Assembly: GCF_021155765.1 (NCBI RefSeq)
Contig: NC_060110.1
Location: 21,040,001 to 21,104,000, forward strand
Length of the DNA: 64,000 nucleotides
Direction of reading: 5' to 3'
Source: Diprion similis
Taxonomy: Eukaryota > Arthropoda > Insecta > Hymenoptera > Diprionidae
The notes under the pieces were generated by a model, which worked only from the letters and a program-made list of their open reading frames with translations, was not told where the DNA came from and ran no database searches. The translations under genes and the position numbers were made by a program. This document shows positions 1 through 11,848 of this stretch, piece by piece (the first letter of the stretch is position 1; every line of letters starts with the position of its first letter).

Positions 1-1087
1 TAGATTTAAAAAAACTGCACACTTTTCCATGCGCAGAGAACTAATTAATTGTAAGATAAGAAATCATTCGGAATGAACAATACAATCCATTTTGCTCTTC
101 CTTTTTATCTTCTTACCCTCAGACTCAAAGTGTGTACATAATAACGCAGATTTATGTAGAACGTGCGCACTTGTGTGTTTGTGAGTATACAAAAAGATTA
201 AAAAAAAAAAAGTTAAAAAAAAAAAAAAAAAAGGAATAAATACTGGCGTCCATCTTCGTACTCGTGATTATAAAAGTGAACATTATACGCGCAGATTCCA
301 CGTCATCATCAGGAAACAGTTGGTATTTTTTGAAGTTGTTTGAAAATTATGTTTCTCGCATTTTTTTCTCCTCCTGTCTCTCCTCCTCTTCATCATCAAT
401 TATTTGACAACGATAAAAGAAAGTTACGTAAGTGACTCGACTGGCACCAATAACAGATATGCAATTTATATAATAAAAATGAGTGTAAAAGGGGCGTCAC
501 CGATGCGAAATATTCGTGAAAACAATATTGGGGAAATCGGATTTCACATCAGCAAAAAAAAAAAAAAAAAAGGAAAGAAAAGAAAAAATATTTTAAATTT
601 ATCGATGTCACAATACCTTCCATTGATTTTAATAAATTTTTGCCAATTTTTTAAAAATAATATCTGTAATACGTTTATAGTGGTATTGCTTTGTCACTGT
701 TCTTCAAACTATTTTACCACGTATCGTTTCATTCACTTCTCGAGAATTTTTCAATTCACCAAATCACGAAAGTGATTAGGATATAGAACAAGGTGTAATT
801 CAATCAAAATATAATTTCCCGGATGAAGAAATGATAAAGTTACCGTTATCTCAATTAACTATCATATATATATTATATATATAAACACATATAAGTTTCA
901 CCTGTCGCATCAAATTCATTAACATTAGATTCAGTGTCGGCATTTTTCTTTTTATACATGTATATGTATATATAATATACGTGATACAACCATACCATGC
1001 CATAATTTTTCTACAGTCAATGCTGTGCCGTACCATCAGAATATATGATATGCATATATATAACCAATAAATATTCGAAATTCATTT

Positions 1088-1128
<41 letters not shown>

Positions 1129-1287
1129 GGCATAATATAATCTGAAAGTTAAAGTGAGCGAGTATTTAAATATATTAGCGAGGTTAACACAGGTATTTAA
1201 ATTCCGAATCACTTATACGGTAGTAAAACAAACAAATAAAATGAATAGGAATTAATATAAACAGAACTCGAGAATGCGTTGTTGGGG

Positions 1288-1320
<33 letters not shown>

Positions 1321-1679
1321 CATCTGTTCCTTGAATTCCTTGTATTTTATTATCCCGCGCTCCTCCCAGATTCATCTGGATATTCAAAATTTAAGCTCTT
1401 CCGTTCATTAAATTACAGATCGCGTTGTGCCGGAGAAGAGGATTAATCGAAAGTGACGAGTGTTTCGGGTGCAGGAAATGGATGATGAAAAAGCACGCAA
1501 ACGGACATGCAACAAATACTCGATATTGTGTATTACTTTGATATTATTATAAAAATAATATATTATTAATATATATTTATTCAATAAACGACTAGCAAAG
1601 ATTTTTCAGCCTGTCGCAGACACACACGACGTTGACCAGTGAACCCGTTCGGCGCGCTGCGGCACGAAACACGATTGTT

Positions 1680-1689
1680 GGAATTCCCC
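1680..1689 (-). promoter_or_regulatory. kappaB-like site
   Basis: On the minus strand this reads GGGGAATTCC, an exact fit to GGGRNWYYCC. It lies about 3.7 kb downstream of the visible cactus exons. Function is inferred only from the motif. Confidence 0.35.
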
Positions 1690-4380
1690 AAGTCAAGATC
1701 GTCAATTAGCATGCGCCCGAGGCTGCTGTAATCGCTAGGAAAAACAAGGATATCTTTCTCGAAGCCTTTTCAGAAACATTAAAGCGCGTAACGCGAAAGA
1801 AAGAAATGATGGTAATGATGATAATGATGATGATGATGATGATGATGATGATAATATATCGCATGTGCATTATAATAAGACACTACAACAGGTATTAATC
1901 GCCATTGTGGAAAAAAAAAAACCTTACTCAACGATCTCAAATCTCTTCTTTGCATGCAACGACAAAAATGTATAAAAAAATAAACAAAAACAGAAGAAAA
2001 AAAAATTATACATATAATACGTATATATATATATATACGAATGTATAATAAATAAAATCACTGTATAAAACAGTTTCTTACAATTCTCTCACCCTTTATG
2101 TATAATAATAATATGACTAGGATAAACGCGAGACAAGTGCGATGAAATAAATTTCATACTTCAATTAAATTAAATTCAACATTGGGTGATTTTTTTTTTC
2201 TTTTTTTTTTTCTTTTTAGGCTATACTTGATTTTGAATCTCGACCACATTATTTATCATAAGCTTTAACTCGTTACGTGATCGGTTTTCAAGCTCTACGT
2301 ATCTATAGATAGGAAAATGTAACGCGCGCGATGTGATATTTATTGCAGTGTAACATGATTCTGAAAATTTCTTATACATGTACATAATAATGTACATATC
2401 AACATATGTATACCTATGAGTGAATAAATCAAAAAATGAAGTTTACAGCTAGCGTTATATCATATCACGAATCCTATAACAACTAGCAGACAAGTATAGT
2501 ATAGATGCTTGGAATTTCCAAGCCACTAAATTACAAATAAATTCCACTTAACGATACGCGACTACGTACATATATATGTATATATACACACACACACATA
2601 TTGTCATGTATACATCATGCATCATTATTTATGAGAAGTTTTAACTGTGTCTAAAGTGAAGTTATGCAAACTGTTGTTCCTTAAAATTCCCTTCTTTAGC
2701 CGAGTTTAAAGAGGCTGAATAAATCAAACTACGCGCCGACCAATTCTAGCAACGCGATAATAAGGCGTTTCGTTAGCCTATCGTTAGACTGGGGGGGGGG
2801 GGGGGGGGGGGGCAGCGTGATTAACATGTTCAAGTTATTGCCGTCATTTGTATTTGCTGATTTTTACGGAATTTGCGTCAATTCAAACCACAATGAGAAT
2901 TGTTACTTTAAAAATGAAAAAGGAAGAAAAAAAAAACACTATTACAATATTCGGATATAAACTGTTATTCGACTAAAACTTCAGTTATGTTAACCATTAT
3001 AAAGTGATTGTGTTCCTGTATAATTAATATCAGGAAGTAGGAATATAGTACTAAACTGCGAGTCAGGCTTATTGATTATCCGATTGAAAAGAATTAACTA
3101 ATAATTGATGTTGTTGTTATTATTATTATTATTATTATTATTGTTGTTGTTGTTGTTATGGATATAAGAAATAAAAATGGTGATAAAATGAATAAACGGT
3201 GAAATGAATAAAATGGTGAAACATAGACAAGGAAAAAGAAATTTTGTTGGATGTAGAAATGTGATGTAACCAATCCGAGAAGAAGATGATAATATTTTTC
3301 GGACTGACACAGCTTGACCTTATGAAACTTAATAGCCCATTAACTCGCCATTAACTTGATAATTGTGTCGATAACGAAGTTGAAAACTGTACCATTTTTA
3401 CCGAACATAACGAATTGGGGAATTTTTGCTAATAAATCAGTCGTCGAAGGTCAGTATACTGTAACTAGATTACAAAATCGCCTTATTCGTCATTAAAAAC
3501 GAGTGAAAAACAAAAATTGATGATTAGTATACATATACATATAATTGTATACACCAATACATATATGTATAATTGTATATATAACACGGAAATCTCTGAC
3601 GAATCTCGACTCGTTTCTTATCACGCTGGTGATCATATATTTCATGTTTGATTATACCTGGCAAAAATCTATTATCCATAAAAGGGTAGAGTAAAATGTC
3701 TGCGAGAGAATACTTGCAAGATATAAAAAATATAAAATGCTCGAGCAAATCTCATGAAGGAATATTCGAAAAAAAAAGATAGATCCTTGCATTCTTTTCA
3801 CCCAACCATGTTATCATCTTATCAATAATAAATTTGAGAAAAAAAAAAATTGGCTAGTGATGAGCGAGTTGCTTAACGACTTATGATAAGAACAATTCGT
3901 TAATACTTTTCTAAACAGGGTCCAGGCTATTAACAATCTCGTTCACGTGCAGCAATGTGTGTGATAAATATAATTATACATAAGAATTGCGAGACGTTAG
4001 AACGTGGACAGAGATAATTAAAGCGATGACGAACGAAAACAGAGATCACAACGTTGTGGAACAAGCATGAAATACAGAAGAAGTAGAAGAAGAAGAAGAA
4101 GAAGACGTGCGGCGGGGATAAATTCTGCTCGAATGATCAGTTTCAACGACACACTGCCTATCAACGATTATACACAACCGATCATCGAGTCGGTTGCTAC
4201 TGCTTGCTTTTCCACCAATCATCGATACGACACGTGTGTACAAAGTGGCGAAAATTATACGATTCTACCGTATAGTCAGGTACGCAATGACACAAACCTG
4301 CCGCTCGACGTATATTCGCAAATTTGCGCGTGTTGGTAGGATGGAGTGGGATGAAAGAGGGGGGATGATTTCGTCACGCT

Positions 4381-4391
4381 GGGGAATCCCC
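4381..4391 (+). promoter_or_regulatory. kappaB-like site (palindromic)
   Basis: GGGGAATCCCC, embedded in the wider palindrome CTGGGGAATCCCCAG, fits GGGRNWYYCC on both strands. It lies about 1 kb downstream of cactus exon 2, probably in an intron. Binding by Dorsal, Dif or Relish is inference. Confidence 0.45.
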
Positions 4392-5386
4392 AGGGTCCTG
4401 AAAGCGGTATAATAAACATATACATATAAGCAAAGATCTCGACGAACGCTTATAATAAAGGTCTGATTTAATCTGAAAAAAAAAAACAAATTTTCCTACA
4501 CACTGACTTCGGCGACGACGTGATTATCATCTCGCTGTAATGGATATGAAGTTTGTAACCTTATCTCAACGATTCGAGTTTCGGTGAAAATCGTTATTTC
4601 GCAATTTTAGGAATGTCTTATACGATGCGGTAAGTCGTACGAAAAGGAAAAATATATGCACATTTTGAAAACTCAACTGTCTCGGTTACTATAAAATTGC
4701 GAATTAGTCACCCCCCCAATTTCCTTCCCTTTGAACCGCCGTTTCTTTGCGAGTTTCTGCTGCATCAACGTATTCTTTAACCTTCATCTTTTTTATTTTT
4801 TCTACACATTATCATACTCACGCTCCGTGGTTATTATGCGATTATGATTGAAATCGGCAACCTGAGAGAGTAATTGTAATTCTAGGACCAATTGCGTCAT
4901 ATTCTTTGTTCAATTGACCGACGAATGACTCGGTTTCTGCAAATCGATTTTCTCTCTTTCTCTCCCACACATTTTCCTGTAACGTTTGATTCAGAAACCC
5001 ACAAAGGATTTCTTAGAAACTCTAATGATTCCAAATAATAGCACAATTATGCTTGTTTGTTCTGATTTGAAATTATAACACCACTGCCCTACATCTTCAG
5101 ACCATAATGTTCAAAATTATTTTCCAAATCAGCATCGTTTTTACCGACTAACGAACAGGGCAGAAAAATTGTACTGCTTATGTGCTTGTAGATTGATTCA
5201 TTTTATTCCAAGAAAAATGAATTGTTCATCATTTGCATAAATTGACTGCACTGCTATAAATGAAAATTTATAAGACTACTCAACAAGTAACAAGATGATC
5301 TCAAGTTTTAAAATAATCATACAATTCATGCGTGCAGGAAGAAAAGCATAATATCTGAATATAAAAAAAATGCCATCCAAGCTCAC

Positions 5387-6593
5387 CTTGGTAGTTTCTT
5401 TGCTCAAGGTCCTGAGGTATCGCAGGTGCAGGTCCCCCAGGCAATGCGCTTCTTTTCTCGGACGACGATAGAGGGTCGGTTAGTGCTCTCGCGCAGGTCA
5501 GGTCTCCAGCAGCACAGGCAAGATGAAGAGGCGTGTTGCCATTCATATCTCTGAGGGCTGGATTGGCCCCCGCAAGTACCAGATTCCTAACAATTCTCGC
5601 CTGGCGTGTCAACACCGCCACATGCAGTGGCGACAGATGTTGATCATTGAGAATGTCAAGGAGGCAAGGATGTGGCGCCATTTTTATCAGCGGTAATGCC
5701 ACCTCCAGAAAACTCTGGCATATAGCGTTATGCAGGTGCCTGTAAAGTAAAAAATTTTCATACTTAGATAGGATTTTACTTAGGCAAGTATATTTGTGCG
5801 GGACGAGAAAGAAAAGTGAGCCGACAACGATGGATTATTTATAGCAAGCCTCGGACCAAAAGATCTATATATATATTTCAGGTGTGCTCCTGTGAATGCT
5901 TGAAGTGGATAAGAATTCTCAACGTAATAAATAACCGATAACTCGTGTGGTATCTTGATTAAACATGTATGCAGTTATCTGCAAGCAAGCGAGCGGCACT
6001 TGAAAAGAACGCTGCAGTCTGGAGACCAAATTTCTGTCGATCAATCTGCACCGTCTGAGTTTTAAGGATAACAAATCATCTGCATAAAAAGATGCCAAAA
6101 TCAGGAAAGTAGGTGAAAATACTTACGTGTCGCCGTCGTCGTCTTGCTCCATGTAGAAAGCAGTCCAGTCATTTTGCTGCTTTTGTTGGACTTGCGAATA
6201 AGGAATGTTGATGTTGGATGGACCTGATTCGACGCTAATAAGCTGCTGATGTTGCTGTTGTTGAGGAAGCTGCATTGTGACAGGTGTGAGTTCTATAGGT
6301 TCGGCCTGAACCTTGTCGCTTAGGCGGTTGTAGTTTACGGTTTTCAGCGAGAGCAAACTGAGATCATCGCTGAGACCGAGGTCGACGCCGCTGTCACTGA
6401 CTACCATTGGTTCTTGGGTGACGGGGACCTGCATCGATGGAGCACTGTCGATCTCTAGATCGTCTCCGCTGACGGTTAAATTAGTCCCAGACAGAAATCC
6501 GGAGTCGACATGACCCGAGTCGAATCGTTCGCCGTACTTCTCTCCGTCTGTAACATTCTTCTCGTTTTTTTCACCACGCATAGAGTGTGACAT
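5387..6593 (-). CDS. cact: Cactus, IkappaB-type NF-kappaB inhibitor (5' part only)
   Basis: Two exons are visible, complement of 6593-6127 and 5739-5387; the phases fit (GAC AC | G CAC). Exon 1 (155 residues) is acidic and carries two consecutive degron serines, DSGHVDSG, at residues 25-32, which fits the phosphodegron by which IkappaB/Cactus proteins are ubiquitinated after Toll signalling. It also holds a Gln-rich stretch near residues 110-140. At the junction the protein reads DGDTHLHNAI, the usual start of IkappaB ankyrin repeat 1. Exon 2 then gives further repeats with SPLHVAV and TPLHLACAAG cores. Known role: Cactus holds Dorsal/Dif in the cytoplasm. Exon 2 ends at a good donor (CAAG|GTGAGC); without splicing the frame stops 27 codons on. 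The remaining three or so ankyrin repeats and the PEST tail are not found in the window, so the gene is partial. The start was chosen as the first ATG of the open frame. Confidence 0.9.
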
Positions 6594-7999
6594 TTTGATA
6601 TTCTAGGCTAGTCTCCTTCCGAAAGTAAAGTGTGATGTAATTTGTATCGAACGACAGCGTTTCGTTTTGTTTATCGCTTTATGTTGCTTTTATCGTTCAC
6701 ACACGCACACGCACACACACACACACACATACACATAGAGAGAGAGGGAGAGTGTAAAGTGTGAACCACAATAACCGAATTGGAAAGTCAGATCCGAACC
6801 AACTTTGAACAAGGCTTGATAGTAAACAACAACAACAAGATGCGACAGTCGGTGTTTATCACTCAGCTACGGATGGACGTAGACGTATTCAGTATTCACT
6901 CGCGCACGCCACTCACACCACTCTTCGTAAATTGCACGACTGGCGATGAGACAGGAAAAAAACACAGCTAGGAAACTGAACGCGATATAATTCTCGTAAA
7001 AATTGACGCCTGCTTAGGAGGGGGGAGATGCGTGCCACGTGGTAGGAGGAAAAACAAAATACAATCGGCGAAATTCGCGCGTAGAACTGTGTGATGTACG
7101 CACGTCGACGCAAATGAACTGCGATAACGGACTCGGGTTCAAGGCGATATTTAGTTTCTCAGTCTCTTTGTATTTTACACTCTCACTTGACTACGTTTCT
7201 GCCCAATTGGGATTATTGTTATTATTATCGTTATTATCGGACAGACTCGGTCGCAACCGCGTCGTTGTTCCGACGATCGTTCAACATCGGGACAGCTGAG
7301 GAGGCGAGCGATGACTTTTCGTGTGTCATAATAGTTTGAAGTTCCTGCGAGAGGTCGACGGGTCGAATTTCATTCGGTTTCTGTGTCAGACACGTGATCT
7401 TCGATATGGTCACCGATCCGCTGCCTAGTCAGCCGCACATGTATTATTTCCACGACCGCAATAGGTTATCCTTGGACTCGACGTCGCGTTCTTCCTTCCT
7501 CGAAAGCCGCGGACACTGTACAGAATTCGTCGTAATCGTCAGAGGTTACCTCGCGATTTCTCTGGGCTTCTCGTCCTCGTTTCTCAACTTTGACAAGCCT
7601 GAAGTATCTCTCTCTCTCTCTCTGGTTTTTTGCCAAAGGGCGTTCGATCATTCGTTGTGTCGGGGAAACACCTTCGTACGCACAGTGATTCTCTGTGTGC
7701 GTGCGTGCGTACGTAATAGTGTGTAAGTTGGAGCAACGCTGGTTGGCTTTTGAAGCGGAATATTCGCCCTCTATTCGAATCACAAATCGCCAACGACGTC
7801 TTCCTGTCCTCGTCGATCACGTGCGAGGACACGCCGCGATCACCAGCTTATTATCACCAACGCTAGCCCACTTTCTCGTTTAAAACACGCTCCGTTCTCT
7901 GGCGCGTGTCGACTCGCCTCGCTTTTAAGAACGAACTGAGCAATGGCTGCCCTCGCGATACTACCGCCTCTGGCGGCCGGACGGTCAGGTAACTCAGAT

Positions 8000-8010
8000 G
8001 GGAAAACCCC
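8000..8010 (+). promoter_or_regulatory. Dorsal-type kappaB site upstream of cactus
   Basis: GGGAAAACCCC fits the Dorsal consensus GGG-W4-CCM. It lies about 1.4 kb upstream of the cactus ATG. IkappaB genes are commonly induced by NF-kappaB as negative feedback, so the position makes sense, but binding is not shown. Confidence 0.45.
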
Positions 8011-8428
8011 ATCGGCCTACTGATTCTACCTGCTGTTGCCGCTCCCCGCCTTACGGCCCCAAGGTTTTCCGATATTTTATGAATATTACCGTCTTTGTGA
8101 CTAGATATCGCTGGACGCTAGACGAAGCCAGGAAATACCCTTTCTCTGAGCCTGGCCGGACTTTCGATTTCGATCGTTTTTTGTTTTTCTGTAAATCGCG
8201 TGTCTTTCGGAACACTTACCGAGAGCGATGACGTCACTTTTCTTGATGTTCAACTTCCACCAATTGTGACTATAGTTACTGCTTTTTACACAAATCGGGA
8301 AGGAAATTAATAATTAAAACAGAAGTCGCGTGTTGAGGATAAATTTGGGAAACAAATTTCGACTTAAGCACCGTATAATGTAATTGCGTTTTGAGTTGTT
8401 ATATATATATATATACATTGTACACCCC

Positions 8429-8438
8429 GGGATTCCCC
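8429..8438 (+). promoter_or_regulatory. kappaB-like site upstream of cactus
   Basis: GGGATTCCCC fits GGGRNWYYCC exactly. It lies 429 bp beyond the preceding Dorsal-type site and about 1.8 kb upstream of the cactus ATG. Confidence 0.45.
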
Positions 8439-11400
8439 TTCCTCTGTGCAAGAAATGTTTTTACTGGTCGATGTCTATCTGCTTCGCTGGAGCGTAGAAT
8501 ATGCACCCAATGTATTCACTACGGGGGAAGAATTATTGTCAATGCGGATTGAATCATAACGTCTTGCGACGGATTTTTTCATATCGTACTCGTTTCAGTT
8601 GAACAGCTATCAGTGAACTGGAATTAGTGAGTACTACTAGTTGTCGGTTTTCACATGACGAAAATATTCCTTGTTTTATCTTCCCCATTCACGGAGAATT
8701 CGATGGCAAAACATTTTTATCTAACAATAAACAACGCTTCCAAAACAAGATATATTTTTACCCTGTAGTAAAATACGCACTTCGTATCTGTAAGCGTTTT
8801 TTCTAGGAATTTTTACAGTCATACGGAAAATTCGGCCGTCTTTGAATTTATTTGCTCATACTACACAGATATAAAATTTTTAATCTCCAGTTCTGGATAG
8901 TTTCTACTTATAAGAGATGTAGGTCTCGCGTTAAAACCAGAGGTTATCAACATGATTGTATGTACGTCACAGATCTGCGCAAGTCCGTGTAAAGTATTGG
9001 CATTTTCAAAGGCTTGAAACACCCGATTATTCCTTTAAAAATAGATCCCGCAAATCCGGGATCTCTGACGTTGAAAATTGAAGGCTGCACCGACTGTACA
9101 TACATCGTAAGTACGCGGTCTGCACGGGGGCATCGACTCGATCCTCTTGCTTCCATGAAGGAAACCCGTTTGCAACATGAAAGCAGAGATCACACAATGG
9201 AATCCCTCCTCTCACCGCTTTGTTGCACAGGCAGAAGATGCATGTATTACATGCATGTGCATACTGGTTCTCAACTGGGGCTTCGGCCATTGACATCGAT
9301 GCATATGCCTGCATTGTCTTCGAAAGAAACAGGCTCGTTATCTCACATCTCGTTATTTCCTTTCACACGCTTTTCATGTTGCAAGATTTATTCAACATCC
9401 GCTAAAAATTCACAGTTTTTTCTTCAAAGAATGTTCAACGAATTATTATTGCTGTAAAGGAAACTTGTAATCTCGAGATTTTCAGACCCTTCGGATCTTT
9501 ACAGGATTTCTTTGTTTTCTTTGAATGTGAAATCTTCTCCTTTCTTTTTCTCATTATAGGTTACCACAACAATTGCTGATAAAAACTTTATTTCGGCCGC
9601 ATGTTTATCAGCTGTAATCGCTGCATGTCTCTCGCTGTGGGTTAAACTGACTAGAATACGTACAATATTATATGTATAATACTGAATATCCCTCAGTGAG
9701 CTCCAGTCAAATACTAGGACAAATATATGGAATTTAGATTCATGTGTTAGATTAGTTATCGAATCCTCTATTATCTTACTAAGTGATCGATCGATTGGCT
9801 GTAGATAAATGGTTAGAAATAGTTCTGACATCGCACCGAGTTACTACGGTGTATACCTATGATATAAAATCAAGCTGCGAACAATTAAGCGTTTTTGTGG
9901 TGGCCACTAAAAAGGGTCAAAAATTCCCTAGCATTTCCCTGACCAGACTCAGATTCTTTCGCTGACTAAAATGATAAGTAAACACACCTATTTGTTTTCG
10001 TCATAGAAACGGGTACTTTATGCATGGAAAGAAAACATGCATGGAAAAACGTGTAAGACATGCTGGCGTGATATGAATATTTTTCTGAAATTACTTTTTT
10101 ACGTAAAATTACTTTGTTTACAGCGACCATTTTCTAATTTATTTTACGAAACGTTTAATATAATATTTAAATCCATATGGATCATTCCACGTCAAATCAG
10201 TGGTCATTGGCCCGACCGCTTGGGATTCTGACGACCAATGGATTTTTTGCTTTTGCTTCGTTCAAAAATAATACCTGTAATTTTTCGAAAAATTTTCAAA
10301 ATTGTGATGAGAATGTTAAATTTTTTTTTTTGAATTTATATTTAATGATGGTCTCTTGTAGTAAAAAATACAATAAAAAGAAACTCCGTTCTTGTAAAAT
10401 TCAATTTTATTTTTATGTCGATTGATAATATTAATTTTTTCCACTACGCAACAACCGCACGGGTATAATATCAAGATTTATCGCGAGTGTAAGATTTCAC
10501 GACCATGCGTAATATAAAGCTTTTATTTGAAACCACTCTAAATTCATTTCTAAGGAACAACCACAAGAGATAAAACAAATTAAAAAATTTCCGATTGATA
10601 AGAACACGATCTGTTGAGCAAGAGCTTAAGCTAAATCTATAGGCGCGAAATTTGAGTATGAAAAATATCAATTTCACAATAACTAATGGCTTACGTCAAA
10701 GGTTATCTATACTTTTCACTTGTTTTCTTTGAAATAAACAATTCTATGAAACTCATATCAAAATATGACAAGAATATCGTAATTTCCGTGAATAAATGAT
10801 GTATTTTATTTAAGTTACCCAATGATTGGGTTTTTATTATTTATCTTTGAATTGAGCATCGTTTTCTTCGTTTTACTCTGGAACTAAAAACAAAATCTGA
10901 TTTTACCCATAAAAAGATACTTTTCATTTTATTTTTTAATACAGGAAACCACCATTTCAGACGAATAAAAAAAAAATGTTTTTTAAAAACAAAAATTAGC
11001 AGAAAATAGAAAAAATATTTAGCATCGTTGGATTGCGTCTTGTCCACTGTATTTATTATGTCCTCTATGGGTGCACAGCGCTAATCGAAGAATTATAACC
11101 GAGAAGCAATGTTTCTTTTACGGAATTCATAAAAATGTCTCTCGTCTATAGTACGAAATTTTTATCGAGCGAAAAGCTCTACATTTCTCAACACGATTTT
11201 TATTAATTAAATATTTCTAGCATGCAATTTTTTCGAATTTTGATTATTCTTGGAAGAAGCTTATTTTTTTTCTCATCCCGTCGGAGCATGGCACCGTTTA
11301 TTTTCCCCGAACAATTAAAAGATTCCCTGCCTTTTCCCTGATTTACAAGTTTTCCCTAACACATGACCACCATGGCCTTCACTGCGGATTAAGAAGGTTG

Positions 11401-11759
11401 ATCGTGGTGTATATATCATATACATTCACAATGTATCTCCATGTATGGATTGCAGCTGTATGGAATTGTGGAAAAAAAAAATATCACTATATTTATACAC
11501 AAACCATGGTGACGACAAACAATTCAAAATTCCCTGATCATTTTCCACAAAACTTGGATGATTTCAGGTGGCTTTTATGATAAAAGGCTCCGAAAATTGT
11601 GCACCTTCAATACACAAATTTATAGATAAAAAAAACACATGATATTATACTTGCTTCGTTTCACATCAGATAATTAGAAATTGAACAATATTTTCATTTC
11701 CGAAAGTTAGCTCAGCTGAATTTGAGAATAATTTTTTGTAAAACTATGTTTTCCCAGTC

Positions 11760-11848
11760 GCTCATCATAATTTCTTCACCTTTATCGATAGACTAAATTC
11801 CCCAACTATTCCCGGGTTTCCCGATTCGCCCGGTTTATGACCACCCTG
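11760..11848. mobile_element. Fragment of a TIR element (right-end remnant)
   Basis: The segment runs through AAATTCCCC and TTTCCCG units and ends in GACCACCCTG. This matches in layout the right end of the complete 330-bp element at 36232-36561, which ends in GGCCACCCTG. A second, shorter relative lies at about 11281-11366. No matching left terminus CAGGGTGG was found nearby, so both look truncated. Non-autonomous; no coding capacity. Confidence 0.45.

Larger units (their letters stand above)
1..5386. other. AT-rich stretch without a recognised gene, left of cactus exons
   Basis: No convincing coding exon is seen. The DNA is rich in poly-A/T and microsatellites: TA repeat at about 1091-1124, GAT repeat at about 1820-1850, a 22-nt G run at 2791-2812, TTA/TTG repeat at about 3112-3158 and GAA repeat at about 4076-4103. 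On the minus strand it lies downstream of the last visible cactus exon, so it is either a long cactus intron or cactus 3' sequence. I looked for the missing ankyrin repeats (G-x-TPLH-type motifs) in minus-strand frames and did not find them. One weak candidate minus-strand exon lies near 1588-1734. Confidence 0.6.

Noticed and set aside
4046-4243. Ser-rich 65-codon minus-strand frame left of cactus
   Set aside because: Its serine run is just the GAA microsatellite read backwards; no ankyrin similarity and no splice sites in phase.
9014-9457. 147-codon plus-strand open frame
   Set aside because: No recognisable domain, an overlapping 95-codon frame on the other strand, no splice context, and it lies in repeat-like intergenic DNA.
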